64,000 nt of DNA from Rhynchosporium graminicola (Eukaryota > Ascomycota > Leotiomycetes > Helotiales > Ploettnerulaceae): NCBI GenBank assembly GCA_900074885.1, contig FJUW01000026.1:310001-374000 (forward strand), given 5' to 3'. The notes under the pieces are model-generated. The model was not told where the DNA came from, did not search any database, and saw only the letters and a list, made by a program, of their open reading frames with translations. Shown here one piece after another: positions 46,264 through 57,772 of the stretch. A program made the translations under genes and the position numbers. Positions within the stretch are counted from its first letter, which is position 1. Each line of letters opens with the position of its first letter.

Positions 46264-49200
46264 CTATGCAATACCAGTAACACGTCTAATAGATTTCCTC
46301 GCCCCCTCACCAACAACCATGATACTCCCCTCCTGCTCCAATAACCTCACCGTCTCCGCAAACTCCGCTGCCTCAATCGCAACACTACTCTGCTCCCCAA
46401 TTCTCTTTACAACATCACTATACCTTGCACTCTGTCCCTGTCTAGTCATCTCATCTAACAGCGCTAAAACCGCAGTCTTAAGATCCCCTTTCCTCCTTCT
46501 CTCACTAGCACTGGTCCCCTCGGTTAACAGACTCATGTCGATAAGACCAGTTCTGGCATCAGTAGCAGCTTGTTTCAAAGCACTCTTGATGAGACGAACG
46601 GCTTCTTTAACATCGTCACGGGTGACCGTCTCAGAGAGTCGCATCTTGGCGTGCGCTTCCGCGAGACGGATCATGGATTCGAGTTGTCGGGTCGTGGCTG
46701 TGATACGTCGCTCTGCGGCACGAATATCTTCGCCCAGCTTTCGCATCTCGACGTAAGCGTTCACGAGCTCTTCCGAGGCCTCGGGGCTGATGCGTGGTTG
46801 GCACATGGTGCGAGCGTAGGAAATGTAGGACGTGAGAAATTCGACGGGCTGATCACATTAGTTGAAAACTTTGTCATGTAATACGATCACTTACCAAAAT
46901 CTCCATACCAGTCGCAGCGCTTTGTGGCTTATCATCCAGGTACATGCTCAACAAATGTCTAGCCAATCTTCGATCGGCAGTTTCATCTATGCGATCCAAG
47001 ATCAAGAAGACCAAATCAAAACGCGATAGCAAGGTCGGTGGAAGGTCGATATTTTGAGGAACTGGGAGATTCGGGTTGTACTTGCTGCCAATAGGATTGG
47101 CTGAGGCGAGAATACTTGTTCGCGCATTCAAAGTTGTAATAATACCTGCCTTTGCGATCGAGACAGTCTGTTGTTCCATGACTTCGTGTAGCACTGAACG
47201 AGTAGCGTCGGACATCTTATCAAACTCATCGATACAGCAGACACCACCATCTGAGAGAACCAGAGCACCGGACTCAAGCACCAACTGACGAGTCTCAGGA
47301 TCTCGAGTAACATAGGCTGTCAAACCAACTGCCGATGATCCTTTTCCACTTGTGTACACACCACGAGGAGCAATCTTGTGGACATACTGAAGTATTTGAG
47401 ACTTGGCGGTCGAAGGGTCACCACAGAGAAGAATATTGATATCTCCTCTGTATTTTGGACTACCACCCTTTTCGAAAGATTTGTTGGTCCCACCGAACAG
47501 CTGGAGTAGAATTCCCTTCTTCACATCGTCCATTTCGTAGATACTGGGTGCAAGTGATCGAGAGAGTAGATCGTAAATGTCAGATCTTTGAGCGGTCGCT
47601 CTGATCTTCTCTTCCTCTTCCTCGCTGACCTTCCTTGTCTGTTCGATATTGCCAGCAATTTGTTCGGAGAGTTCCTGGTCTACAGTCGACACGTCAATAC
47701 CCATTCTCTTTTTGTCCACTTTCTGAATGTGGAGAACGTCAATGTATGTCTTGTAGGTGCTCTTGAGTGTTCGCATTCTGGGGTTGACTCGAACTGAGCC
47801 GGCCTTGAAGATACCAGTAATCTCCACACGATCACCAGCTTTACAGAGATCGACTAGATCATCATACGCGCACATTGAGACAGAGTGAGGTGTCTGGCCT
47901 GCTGGAACAGAGTCCGGAGTCTCCTGCAACTTAATGACCTGCTTGTCCATGAACGCAGAGCGATTATGAACGATTTGCATCGAGTTGGGAGAGTCACAAA
48001 TCGGACGAGGGCACCTTGTCGGCTCGGCAATCTTGCCACGGTCAAGATCGACCTTAACTGTATGATTGCAGACTTGGCAACGGAAGAAGGCGTCTTTCAT
48101 GTCGGGGATGATCGGCGTGGTTCGAATGACAAGTCCTTTAACAGAAATGATCTTGTCGATGTCAGACGGATTCAATTCTCGCATATTGATGGTTTCGTCG
48201 AGACCAAATGGACGAACTCTGTATGATCGCTTCTGCACATCCTGGCATAGATCAACCTCATTCGAGTCCTGATCTCTTGGCGTTGAGACCTCTTGCTCAC
48301 TTCTATCGGAGCTTGGGACCGGAGGTTCAGAGCTCATAATCCTACTGCGTGAAGATATTTGGCCGGCAGAAACTTGGGACTGCCTGTCTTTGGCCATCTC
48401 TGCTTCTGCGAGTTCGTACATTACATCTTTGATTCCTTGGTCCATTATTGTGATGATGTCCTGGGGATAGTCTTGGGCTTGCTGCCAAAGTTTTTTGGTA
48501 GGAGGATATGCTTTGAGATTACGGAAGTCCAAGAAGAGGCTGGTAACACCTAGAGTCAGCATGTTCTGCATCATTTGGACATATTCCTTGGTTTGAGCAT
48601 CCGGATCTGCATCAGTCTCTTCCTCGGACAGTCCATCTCCCCACATGCGGTATTTCTTTGTGAAGTTTCTGAGAAACTCCTTGAAAACGGCGAGGGTGTC
48701 GTTGATCGAAACATTGGTACCCCAGATACAACGTGTGGAGCTTCCACCCATGGCTTGAGCATCAGAAGTTGTCGGATCCATGTTGGAGAAAGTTGGTGCT
48801 TCGGAGCCTTCAGCCGGGATATCTCTTACAACTCGACCGCTTTCGTCCATGAAGATTCGGCGTCTGGCACGTGGGGTATTAATATTATCAGAATTGATGT
48901 CTCCACGGCGGGAATTGTTGATCGAAGATCCAGGTCCTGCAGACCGGTTGCGGACAAATAAAGCGCTGCTATCACTTCGAATATCTGACATAATAGTCTG
49001 TTGACGGGTATTGAAGCCAGCACCGCTGGGGCTGGAACTTGGCGCATATCGAATAGGGGAGGAATCTAGCAGATATTAATTTTTATTCTCGTGTGATTGT
49101 TCACATTAACGTACCTCCAGCCAAACCACTGTTTGTTGCTCGAGGGGTTCGCTCGCCATCTTCCTGGGTTGTCTGTGTATTGGTCATCTGCCTCAGGGGC

Positions 49201-49454
49201 GAGGAGACATCGCGCTCTCGATTCATCCTGGCAATATCTGCTGGCGAGGATCTGTAGTTCATTGGCGACGATGATGGAGGAGCACCTGCTCTGCGGGGAG
49301 TGCCGGTGCCAGTGCCTTGCGACGATGCGGCCTCATTTTGAAGTTGCGCTGCAGCTGCATCTGGGGGGCTACTGGGCACATTGCTTCTCTTCGATGTACG
49401 TTTTGGTGTTCCGCTCTGCGAACTGCGCTGTCGGCGATGCGAAGGCGACGACAT
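46264..49454 (-). CDS. MCM4: DNA replication licensing factor MCM4
   Basis: Subunit of the MCM2-7 replicative helicase, loaded at origins in G1. Exons 49454-49115, 49065-46895 and 46848-46264 give 1031 residues. The N-terminus is unstructured and rich in SP/TP sites (MSSPSHRRQRSSQSGTPKRT), the usual CDK/DDK target tail. The zinc ribbon ligands are in CQVC and CPRPIC. The AAA+ core has Walker A GDPSTAKSQILQYVHK, Walker B CCIDEFDKM and the arginine finger in LLSRFDLVF. The C-terminal winged helix is in the last exon. The start at 49454 gives a typical MCM4 N-terminus; six in-frame codons upstream carry another Met. Confidence 0.96.
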
Positions 49455-50327
49455 CCTGATAGTGGGCTGCAATTTGAATGTGTGAAGTTGGAAATCGTGC
49501 TGTTGTGTTGCTTTGCTGGGTTGTGGTTATGAATAGAGGGGAGGGTGACAGGGGATGAGGGGAGAAGGGATCAAAAAGAGATTTAGAAACAGACGCGTCG
49601 TGTCGCGTAATTATCGCGTTGAGTGCTTGCATGAGCGTCTTTTGACCTTAAGATTGTTGGAGAACTAGCAGCACGGGCAGCTTGAGGAGCAATCAGTAGG
49701 TGTAGGTGTAGTTGAAGTTTCAACTGCAATTAGACCCAGGAGAGTTGTTAAGACGAGTAAATAAAGCCAGAGATGCTCATCGTGCCTGCCTTTTTGATTC
49801 AGTAGGAGGAATTGTCACGTGATACAGCAAATATGGGAACCACTACAACCAGCTTCAACTTGTTCGCTTGCTTGAGCTTGGCTCTGCGGTCCTTCTGAAA
49901 TAGAGCTGCAAAATTAATCCGAAACCAACACTTTGGTTATCGTAGAAATATAGAAATGCTAGTGGTATTGTATCAAGCATGGAGATCCTTTGCCTTCCGA
50001 GGCGCTGGCAATTCGTCTTCGAAGAAGTGAGAACCTACCACCGGATGAGTAGGTATAGTTGACTATCGCAAATCGAGTTCAAACCCACAAACATGTTTCA
50101 CGACTCGACATAGAGTAGTATCTTACAGTCACCTAAGCTTTTGATGAATCTGCTCTGAATCACAATCTTAGATGATAGGTCTACAACGAGCCTGCCGAAT
50201 CGCTGGGCGCCGGAGACAAATTGTATTGCCTTGTTCAGCACGCGTCATTTTCTAGATCCATACAGTCAAGAAGGCTCGGTAATTTTCTTGATTAAATGCA
50301 CAAATGTATTCTCTTCTCATCTCGGTT
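49455..50327. other. Upstream region of MCM4
   Basis: Holds the MCM4 promoter and the 3' side of the fucosyltransferase-like gene. A GT-rich repeat (gtaggtgtaggtgtag) lies near 49696. No gene seen. Confidence 0.5.
49593..49598. promoter_or_regulatory. MluI cell-cycle box (ACGCGT) upstream of MCM4
   Basis: ACGCGT sits 139 bases before the MCM4 ATG, with two further CGCG cores (49604-49618). MBF (Mbp1-Swi6) binds ACGCGT and drives G1/S expression of replication genes, including MCM genes, in yeasts. Confidence 0.6.
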
Positions 50328-51698
50328 CTACGGCCACATACACCCACTACTCTCCAGGTAACTGCTCCTCACACCGTAAAGCGTGCTCAACCCGTCTCTA
50401 TAAACCCCCTTCGCCAGACTCGCGCTCGCGCCATCCCCGAGTTCATGTCTCTTCAACATCACATTCCACGAAAAACTCGAATGCCCAATCCCCGCAAATT
50501 CCTGTCCCTTCAACAACACCAAGTAATCCACTAGCGCCTTCTGATCCCATCTCAATTTCGCCAAAGCATCCGCCTGTTTGCCTTGCAGCAAGACTTCTTT
50601 ATGCGTCACGTCGACGTTCCATTCTTGAGCTTCGACGGCGAGTTTCAGAATTTCCGGGAGGTTACCGGATCCCACGTACATGAGTGGGATTTTGGCTGTT
50701 GTCGCTTGTTCGATATAGGCGGCTGCTTGGGCTTGGTAATGGCTGTACGTGATATCCACCTCATGCCTCTCAGCCAAAGGATTTTCCGTTCCAAGATGAA
50801 CACCAATGAAAGACGGATTGATGATCTCCGACGTGACATCATACAACTGCACCTCAGTCCCATCTTTATCATGCGAATGCGCAAGGCCCTTCAATACCGA
50901 CGTCGCCAACTGCCTCACATCCGGTCGAAACTTCAGGATATCGCCGAAAGACCACGCAAGCGACGAACCATCCGAGTGAATAGGATAATGCAAGAATGAC
51001 TGCTCCAAATCGATAACAACCGGTTCGGCGGCGGGCCCCGGAGGAATGTACTTATCAATCCACATGCCTAGCCTTGCCGGCCACTCCCCAGGCTCTTCAA
51101 TACCACTAGCCGGGATGTTTTCAAATAGGCTTTCCGGTAGTAGACTACGTCGTCGATGACTAGAAGTCGATTCCATGTGTCTGACAAGCACCAATTCCGG
51201 ACATGACTTCATCAGCGAATCCACAAAATGATTCCGATCAAACATGTAATTCATCTCTTCGCTCCCCAATCCATGCCTCTTCTCAAATCTATCATCTCCC
51301 TCTTCGTCCTCTGCGTCTCCGGCAGACATAACATTAACATCCCTCAATTTGATATTCGGTAGCACCAAACCACCTCCAGCCCCGATTGCAAAACGCACAC
51401 AATTCAATATCGAGTTTCGTACATGTCCTATGCCTCCACGATTATCGTCGCATGTAAACACCAGACTCGCGTTCCACTCTGTCGCAGAGCATATCTCTCT
51501 CAATTCCCAAGAATCCAAAAGCGGGTGATCAAAAACATCGTTCTGAGGCGTCGATACCGGTCTTCCGATGGCCCAAGCTATCGATTTGGGCAGTCTGCGA
51601 TCCCGATCTTCGCCCATGGCTAGCCAGAGCCAGACGAAGATGAGTCCGCTGCTAACAAGGATGACATACCGCCGACTGATTCCATTACTGAGCTGCAT
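50328..51698 (-). CDS. Type II membrane protein, O-fucosyltransferase-like
   Basis: Single exon, 456 residues. Residues 11-27 form a signal anchor (YVILVSSGLIFVWLWLA), so the enzyme domain would face the Golgi lumen. DNRGGIGHVRNSILNCVRFA (residues 86-104) followed by GGGLVLPNIKL resembles the N-terminal signature of GDP-fucose O-fucosyltransferase folds. Near the end, FAGIGHSSFSWNVMLKRHEL fits the family's C-terminal donor-binding motif. An insert of charged residues follows position 120 (AGDAEDEEGDDR). The acceptor is unknown and fucosylation is inferred only from the fold. Homologues in fungi are mostly unstudied. Confidence 0.6.
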   Translation of the reverse strand: MQLSNGISRRYVILVSSGLIFVWLWLAMGEDRDRRLPKSIAWAIGRPVSTPQNDVFDHPLLDSWELREICSATEWNASLVFTCDDNRGGIGHVRNSILNCVRFAIGAGGGLVLPNIKLRDVNVMSAGDAEDEEGDDRFEKRHGLGSEEMNYMFDRNHFVDSLMKSCPELVLVRHMESTSSHRRRSLLPESLFENIPASGIEEPGEWPARLGMWIDKYIPPGPAAEPVVIDLEQSFLHYPIHSDGSSLAWSFGDILKFRPDVRQLATSVLKGLAHSHDKDGTEVQLYDVTSEIINPSFIGVHLGTENPLAERHEVDITYSHYQAQAAAYIEQATTAKIPLMYVGSGNLPEILKLAVEAQEWNVDVTHKEVLLQGKQADALAKLRWDQKALVDYLVLLKGQEFAGIGHSSFSWNVMLKRHELGDGASASLAKGVYRDGLSTLYGVRSSYLESSGCMWP

Positions 51699-52196
51699 TT
51701 TCGCAAATGTTGCGGTCCTGACGCGTTCTTGAAAGAGAGGAAAGGATTTTGACTGAGAATCCCATCACTTGGGAACTGAAGGACTGTCTGTGCCTGTTAC
51801 GAGGGGTGAGGTGCTGGGTGTTTGAGAGTCTTGAAGGTGTTTCGAGCTTTGATGTCGGTGGGTTATGACCCACTTTCGCTTCATCCCCCTCTGTTTCTCG
51901 CTTAAGCATTGCTCTTGGGCTTTCATTTATTGACGTGACCTGCTCTCCGAGGAAGAGTTTTGCAATGCTTGTCTCAAGAAGCGCCTGCAGGGCAATTGAG
52001 GTACAACGATGACGATAGACCACGATTACACGAGCCTCTACCCCTTACGACCTGAGTGAGGGAAGAAACATAGCATGATTGGCGACAAAACACAAGGTCT
52101 CAAGCGATTTGACAGATGCATTTTAACAGCCTGGAAAATGACACTGGAATGTGTTCGAAAGAGATATATAAACGAATAAACCGACCTTGAAGAATA
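51699..52196. other. Intergenic region
   Basis: Promoter and 5' UTR of the fucosyltransferase-like gene. The open frame at 51685-52023 (-) has no domain. Nothing else is visible. Confidence 0.5.
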
Positions 52197-52754
52197 TCAT
52201 AATCTAGCTTGCTTCAGGAATATACAGGACTGACTGTCTGCTCCAAAGGCATCGTCTTCCTCCGCTGCAACCTCAGATGCTCAGACCAAGGTAAATGCAG
52301 AACAGGCAATGCGAAGAACATAAGTTTTAGTTCAGTCTACCATCCGAACCAAGATCCTAGATAACTCATACTTGTGATTACTAGCATTAATACCAGCCAG
52401 TGTATCATCCCAAGCCGCGAACGCAGAGAAAATATCAAACACACTACCAATATAAGTCAGATTATGGTGAGGAACAAATGTCAGACGCCTCAGATGTGGA
52501 TTTCGTCCAAGAGCGAGTTAGAGGGAAGCAAGATGCAATGTCAGAAAGATAGAGAATTTCGCAACTAATGAGGAGAGCGTGCATAGAAGAAGAAGAGTCG
52601 TGAAGATGAACCCGCCCTCGATTTTGTGGGTCAGCTTGTCTACCATTGATGTGACGAAGTCTGAAGGACTTGAATTGCTGCCTCTAAGAGTAGGAAAGTT
52701 GAGAAGGCGTGATTGATTTCCAGCGAATTGTATCATCCAATGTCGAAACCGCAA
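52197..52754 (-). pseudogene. Remnant or unresolved gene of a small membrane protein
   Basis: The minus strand reads a hydrophobic helix (GGFIFTTLLLLCTLSSLVAK), a TAA at 52518, then, in the same frame, RNPHLRRLTFVPHHNLTYIG and VFDIFSAFAAWDDTLAGINA. Continuing in frame meets two TGA codons. In a shifted frame the C-terminus MFFALPVLHLPWSEHLRLQR and KTMPLEQTVSPVYS looks genuine and ends with a stop at about 52212. A GTATGAG donor lies at the frame change but the only nearby acceptor gives a 35-base intron that is out of phase. So the gene is broken or has introns I cannot place. Upstream fragments near 52750-52850 (GGLFWTAFANILTPCGFD) may belong to it. Family not identified. Confidence 0.4.
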
Positions 52755-54429
52755 GGCGTGAGAATGTTAGCGAAAGCTGTCCAGAATAACCCACCAAATG
52801 ACGACAAAGACTTCCCACGAAATGTGCTACCAATGGTTGTTTCTCTAATAATCACGAAGTAAGGATTTCCTCACTTCATCTCAACTCCAAATCTCATTTC
52901 ACCACATTCCAGCACAATGCGGTACCAAGCCACCATAGGCAAAAGCTCCAGAGATGAAAATTCTCGCATGCTTAACCTTCAGAAATTCCATATTGATGGT
53001 AACTAGTAAGGATGTCGTGACTTCAAAATCACGAAGCCCATGGTGTAAAGGATCGCGATGTTGCGCTTGCCCATCAACACTTGCTGGTCATGCCAGTGTA
53101 AATTACCTGGCTGGACAGTGCTAGTAGGCATTGGTACGAGTCTATTATGGATCTACTCATAACTAATTTCGCTATCCATAATATTGGGGGGTCATGGAGA
53201 CGTGGAGGTGGATTTTTGGGGCCAGAGTCTTGGAAGCTGATTGCAACATTGTTGGATACTACGAATAGTCAACAGTTTGAAAGTGTTACAAGGAGGGTTT
53301 TACCGGCCATGAGGGCTGCTAAGCAATGACAACATTGGATATGAGTGAGCCAAGCGGTGTCCGAATCATAAAAAATCGGGGTTTTCATCGGTCTTCATTC
53401 TTGCATCAGGCCACTCTCGAACATGAGTGATCCGACCTATTAGCACATGAGGGGAGTTTCTGGTAGAGCTTACCAACGAATTCTTCCTGCGTCACGCACT
53501 TTGTTTTCGGTGGGATATGACCTAAAGAGAGAGCCAATGGTTAGTGAATAGATGATGTAGTTCATGTCGGAAGACTTCCTAGTCTGCCATATGTGTGCTT
53601 GGTAGGAGTGTCGGATTGCCTCTAGCGCAGTACTGTATGGTATCTTAGCAGGCCAAGAGATCAAAGGATTGTGATAAATGTTGATAGTCGATAGTCTCTC
53701 GATGTTCTCGGTTCGGATATTGAAGGTTGACATTGACCACTTGGGGAATCAGGAAACCTTGCGAATGCAACTTTGGTCAGCTGAAGCATGCGGGAAAGAT
53801 CTCAAACCTTGGGTTGGAGGAGGAACTCGAGGACATAGAGCAAGCCTATTCATTCAGAACGTGATCAGTGAACGAGCAAAGACGTGGTAATCGAATTGAC
53901 AGGAAAACTGAACAGAGTGACATCACCACGTTCTGGTAGTCACGTGATTGAAGGGTTAGGACTCCTCGTCCTGGTCCTGAGCTCAAACTATGAGACCCGA
54001 GAGGTTGGATGGTCAATGTGGAATCTTTATAGTTTGCTCGAAGAACAACATGATCTGATCAGAAGGACAGCAAAGCTATAATGTTATGGGCCTGACTGCA
54101 TCCCTCTGAGAGGAGAGGCCTGTCATATTCAGACATGTCAATTTGGAAGGTACAAGAAGGAACCCTCAAATCACTAGAAGTTCATTGCAGAAGTTAATTA
54201 CGACAAATGGTATGTCACAAGGGTATCTCCTTTTTGTGCCACGATTCCCTTCTTGTGTTTTGCATATCCGAACTGACGTGGTGGTGGCAAACTTAGTCCT
54301 AAGGAGCCTGCCTTCCTTAATAAACGCAGCGGAATCTCGCTTACTCTGCTCTGTTCCAACTAAAAATGCGCCTGGGTAGGTTGATCGTGCGAATTCATAA
54401 GTATCTGGACATGGTCTGGCACTTGAATT
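52755..54429. other. Gene-poor region
   Basis: A plus-strand fragment (ESWKLIATLLDTTNSQQFES, about 53225-53330) reads like protein but stands alone. Minus frame 53470-53733 has no domain. No complete gene seen. Confidence 0.4.
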
Positions 54430-55389
54430 CTATCTTGACTTCTTCGCCTCTTTCGAAACTTCGCTGCCTGGCACTGAAGGTTTCCTCGCAGACACGGAAA
54501 TGTACCTACTCGCATCCCTGTGAACATATCCTTCATAACCAGCGACCGTATTCGTGAATTTGTGCTTTAGGCCGAGGAGAGCGATGATCATGTACGGTAT
54601 AAATTCCAATATGTAAAACATTCGCATCATAGGCAGCACATTGTCCGAAATGTCTTCGACAGTAACAATCTCAAATACAGCTTTCTCCAAAATGTCATCT
54701 AGTACACCTTGCTTGAAACGATCATATGCAGGCATAGCAGAGTATTTGTTGATGGACGTCCATGATTTTCCTACGGCCTCCGGTTTCGTGCTGAAGTCCG
54801 CATGATCGTATTCGTACATTGCGAGAGATCCTCCTGGGCGAATAACCCGGAAGAACTCAGCTGCTGCCTTCTCTGGACCTGTTGCATGTACGACGGTCTC
54901 CATTGTATAAGCACCATCGAAGCTGTTGTCTGCGAAGTTTTCTAGGTGATGATAGTCCCCTTTACTTGCAGTAACTTTGCCCTCTACATCGAATGCTTTG
55001 ATATTCCGCTGCGCCTTGACAAGATGATGATCGATCAAATCTATCGCCTGGACGTAGTATCCATTTTTGGCTAGGTGTATCGCAACGTTCCCAACACCGC
55101 AGCCTGCGTCCAAGACTTTCGAGTTTTTCTCCAGTGCCAAATTTCTGATCAACCTGTCTTCCATAGCCCTCAGAGCCTCTCCAATTGGAAATGGCCAGTA
55201 TGTCCCCGGCGTGTAGTACCCAAAGTGGCGCGTCCTTCCCAGCACCAGCCTGTATCCAATTCTCGATTCCAGACTCTTGTAGTAACCCTTCAGCATCTCA
55301 TTCTTGTTTGTGACGGGTTCTCGCTCGGTGGAAGGCATCTCTGAACACGATAAGGCACGATACCTGACAGAAGGCCGGAAGAAATGCAA
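54430..55389 (-). CDS. SAM-dependent methyltransferase, sterol-methyltransferase-like
   Basis: Class I methyltransferase in a single exon, 319 residues. Motif I is VLDAGCGVGNVAIHLAKNG (residues 92-110), then QAIDLIDHHL (motif Post I), and DNSFDGAYTMETVVHATGPE (motif II). GYYTPGTYWPFPIGEALRAM near residue 58 resembles the substrate segment of Erg6-type enzymes, but the strict ERG6 signatures are absent, so it is unlikely to be the ergosterol enzyme itself. The hydrophobic segment FYILEFIPYMIIALLGL near residue 262 suggests membrane association. The substrate is unknown; a lipid or secondary metabolite is plausible. No biosynthetic neighbours are seen. Confidence 0.8.
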   Translation of the reverse strand: MHFFRPSVRYRALSCSEMPSTEREPVTNKNEMLKGYYKSLESRIGYRLVLGRTRHFGYYTPGTYWPFPIGEALRAMEDRLIRNLALEKNSKVLDAGCGVGNVAIHLAKNGYYVQAIDLIDHHLVKAQRNIKAFDVEGKVTASKGDYHHLENFADNSFDGAYTMETVVHATGPEKAAAEFFRVIRPGGSLAMYEYDHADFSTKPEAVGKSWTSINKYSAMPAYDRFKQGVLDDILEKAVFEIVTVEDISDNVLPMMRMFYILEFIPYMIIALLGLKHKFTNTVAGYEGYVHRDASRYISVSARKPSVPGSEVSKEAKKSR

Positions 55390-56518
55390 GGTAGGAGCGC
55401 GATTATAGGACAGGACGCGGTTGTATTGAGGTCTTTTAAATTCGTGAAACTAGAGCTGAATAGTTATCTTAGCTACGTAGTGTGTTCTGACCGACAAACG
55501 TCAATTGTGGAAGCAACAGAATCAGAGAGGGCCTTCTGGTTAGCTATTTAGCAAAGTTGAAGCAGCTGCCGGAGCAATGCTACGGCTCTGTTTCCCTTGG
55601 CGTCTGCCTCAGTTGCAATCTGCACATGCCGTCGATGAAAGCACTTGCTCCCCATTGCATAGCAGGGACTGTACGTGCCGCACACATGGAGTCAAATGAA
55701 GAACCCCTGGGGTGGTGAGGCGCTTTGTCTCATCATCAGACATTTGGAGAGTACGACCATTCCTGCCTCCCGTCCCCATTACCACCCTGAATTAGAGTGG
55801 GTTGGCTGGTAGGTCATACTACCTTAGGTAGGTCTTGGTTTCTCTCTGTTTTGTCTTGGAGCCCCTGATTGGGAGGAATAAATGACTTTCGGCGGACGAG
55901 GTTTTACGGTACGATTAGGGGCCTGAATACTAAGGCATCAAGGTAAGTGAGGTGCACTTACTGTAAGGAGACAGGATAGGGTAAGTGGCGGGCACAACAG
56001 CTTGCTCCCTCGTGCTTCTTGTAAGATCTCTCCTTGAGGCCTTTCGACCCTTATTTCAGATAATGAATTACACATTCTGTAGTGTTACACTGCAACATTA
56101 TAAGTATCTACTTGCTTCTCTTGTTATCTCCACTCAACTGCTTCCGAGTATCTCACACTCGTCCTATGTTAGTTTTGTGATGTCTTAAAAAATACACCTA
56201 GGTCGAACTCATCTACTGTACATGTTATCTATGCAGCATCGCTTTGCGGAGTAGCAGGTCTAGTGTCGCGGCCTCCAATGATCCAAATGGGGTATATGCT
56301 TCGCATAGTGCCATCCTGTTCATAAGTAAGAATCTATCTATATCTGTATCAAGTGTACCGATCAAAGGAAGATGCACAGCTGGCCCAGCTCAGCGAGATT
56401 CAGGCGCATCGCCGAAGGTTATTCGTCATAAGCCTCGCAAGTCGCTCTTAGAAACATGTAGGTTCGAGGTGCAATCATATCAGTATTCAGCAAATCTCTG
56501 TTTTTCATTCTAGCTTTT
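55390..56518. other. Intergenic region
   Basis: Between the methyltransferase (-) and a decayed membrane gene (+). Frames at 55985-56188 and 56244-56513 have no domain; the second may cover a degraded upstream exon of the decayed gene. A possible acceptor (TTCTAG) lies at 56508-56513. Confidence 0.4.
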
Positions 56519-57068
56519 GTGGTTCGATGTTATCAAGCACTTCCGATATCGAATGAAGACACACAGCGGCAGGCGAAGAACTGGTCTAGCACTTCAACAC
56601 TAGGATGGACGACAGCCCCTGACGGTCGCGGAATGATCGATATTATATGGAATTGCTTAGTGACCATGTTTTTATGCTCATGGTCGCTCTTATGTCTCCA
56701 ACTCTCAGCTAAGAACGACAAGCAGGTTGATATCCTTTGGCGAAGAGCATGGCTTACAGCACTATATGATCTAGGTTCAGAATTCACTCTCCAAATGGCT
56801 CTGGGGCAATTGTCTTCTGCTAGACAGTCGTGTAGAGACTTCCATGCAGCTGGATACAAAGAATGGACAATGAAGGATGCTTTCTACGCCGATTTAGGGG
56901 GGTTTTTCTTTACATACCTGACTTCAAGCCTGTTTCTATCGATGCTAAGCAACTGCTCTACTTGATCGAAGACGAATATGTGGATTAGTTTATTCTCTCG
57001 GCCACAGAAATCAGCAACAAGAACAAAGTGGACTTCCTCCTCCGAACCATCTCCATCGGGCAAATCCT
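56519..57068 (+). pseudogene. Decayed copy of a fungal multi-pass membrane protein
   Basis: APDGRGMIDIIWNCLVTMFL, QMALGQLSSARQSCRDFHAA and EWTMKDAFYADLGGF match, from memory, a large uncharacterised family of fungal membrane proteins. After GGF the frame is lost in the run ggggggttttt (56897-56907), then resumes as IPDFKPVSIDAKQLLYLIED and NKNKVDFLLRTISIGQILWP in the next frame. A TAG after EDEYVD (about 56985) and a TGA after WPCP (57077) add further breaks. The C-terminal helices are missing and no start Met is visible. Confidence 0.6.
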
Positions 57069-57364
57069 ATGGCCATGCCCTTGATTGCCTACACCACTGT
57101 AGATCGGAGCAATTTTGTTCCACATTATCTTGAATGCATAATCACGGCAATAAAGAAGGAAATACATGGTACAAGTTTTTTTTTTCACATATGTATATTG
57201 CTAATTATTAATGTTTCACCACGATTGTACAAGCTGAATAGCCCAATATCATTATTTTCAGTGTCAATGAGGATCCAAGCCGCGAAACACAATTACAAAG
57301 TTAAGTGAAAGTCCACCAGTATAACCTCCAAGCCAAACATTGGATCAATATCTCTCATCCCACC

Positions 57365-57772
57365 CTACAATCCACAAGCAGAAACATCAACCTGAGAGTA
57401 CTGAGCATCAATTCTTCCCAGCGCAACAGCCTGGCCACCAGTCAACTCATCCAAAGCCGCTTGAGCAATATTGAAGCCCTCATTGGCATGGTCCATCGCA
57501 AGCACATTGATCGTGCGTCCATTGTAAGAAAGTGCCCAACATGACCCGCAGCTACCACTGTTCCATCCGGCGATTACTGAGGCACCTCCAATGCGGGGGA
57601 AAGATGGGAGAGAGTTCTGGGTGCTGAAGCCTTTGGTGAGGAGACCGTTGCTTCCATCGCTGCAGGAAACGGCCGCAAGGGCTCGGGATCCATCGTCGTA
57701 GCCGGTGTCGTAGGACACTGTGATGGCGCTAGCAACGGAGAGGAGGGAGAAGAAAGCGGCTATGAATTGCAT
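57365..57772 (-). CDS. Cerato-platanin family secreted protein
   Basis: Small secreted protein of 135 residues in one exon. Signal peptide is residues 1-16 ([16 protein letters not shown]). The mature start [15 protein letters not shown] and the four cysteines (37, 75, 78, 133; [18 protein letters not shown]) match the family, which forms two disulfides. The fold is a double-psi beta barrel related to expansins; members bind chitin oligomers, loosen polysaccharides and are known elicitors of plant defence. Length equals the usual family size. A TATA box stands 140 bases upstream. Nothing in the sequence looks damaged. Confidence 0.95.
   Translation of the reverse strand: MQFIAAFFSLLSVASAITVSYDTGYDDGSRALAAVSCSDGSNGLLTKGFSTQNSLPSFPRIGGASVIAGWNSGSCGSCWALSYNGRTINVLAMDHANEGFNIAQAALDELTGGQAVALGRIDAQYSQVDVSACGL

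Noticed and set aside
47588..49004. Plus-strand frames opposite MCM4
   Set aside because: Antisense shadows of a clearly coding minus strand.
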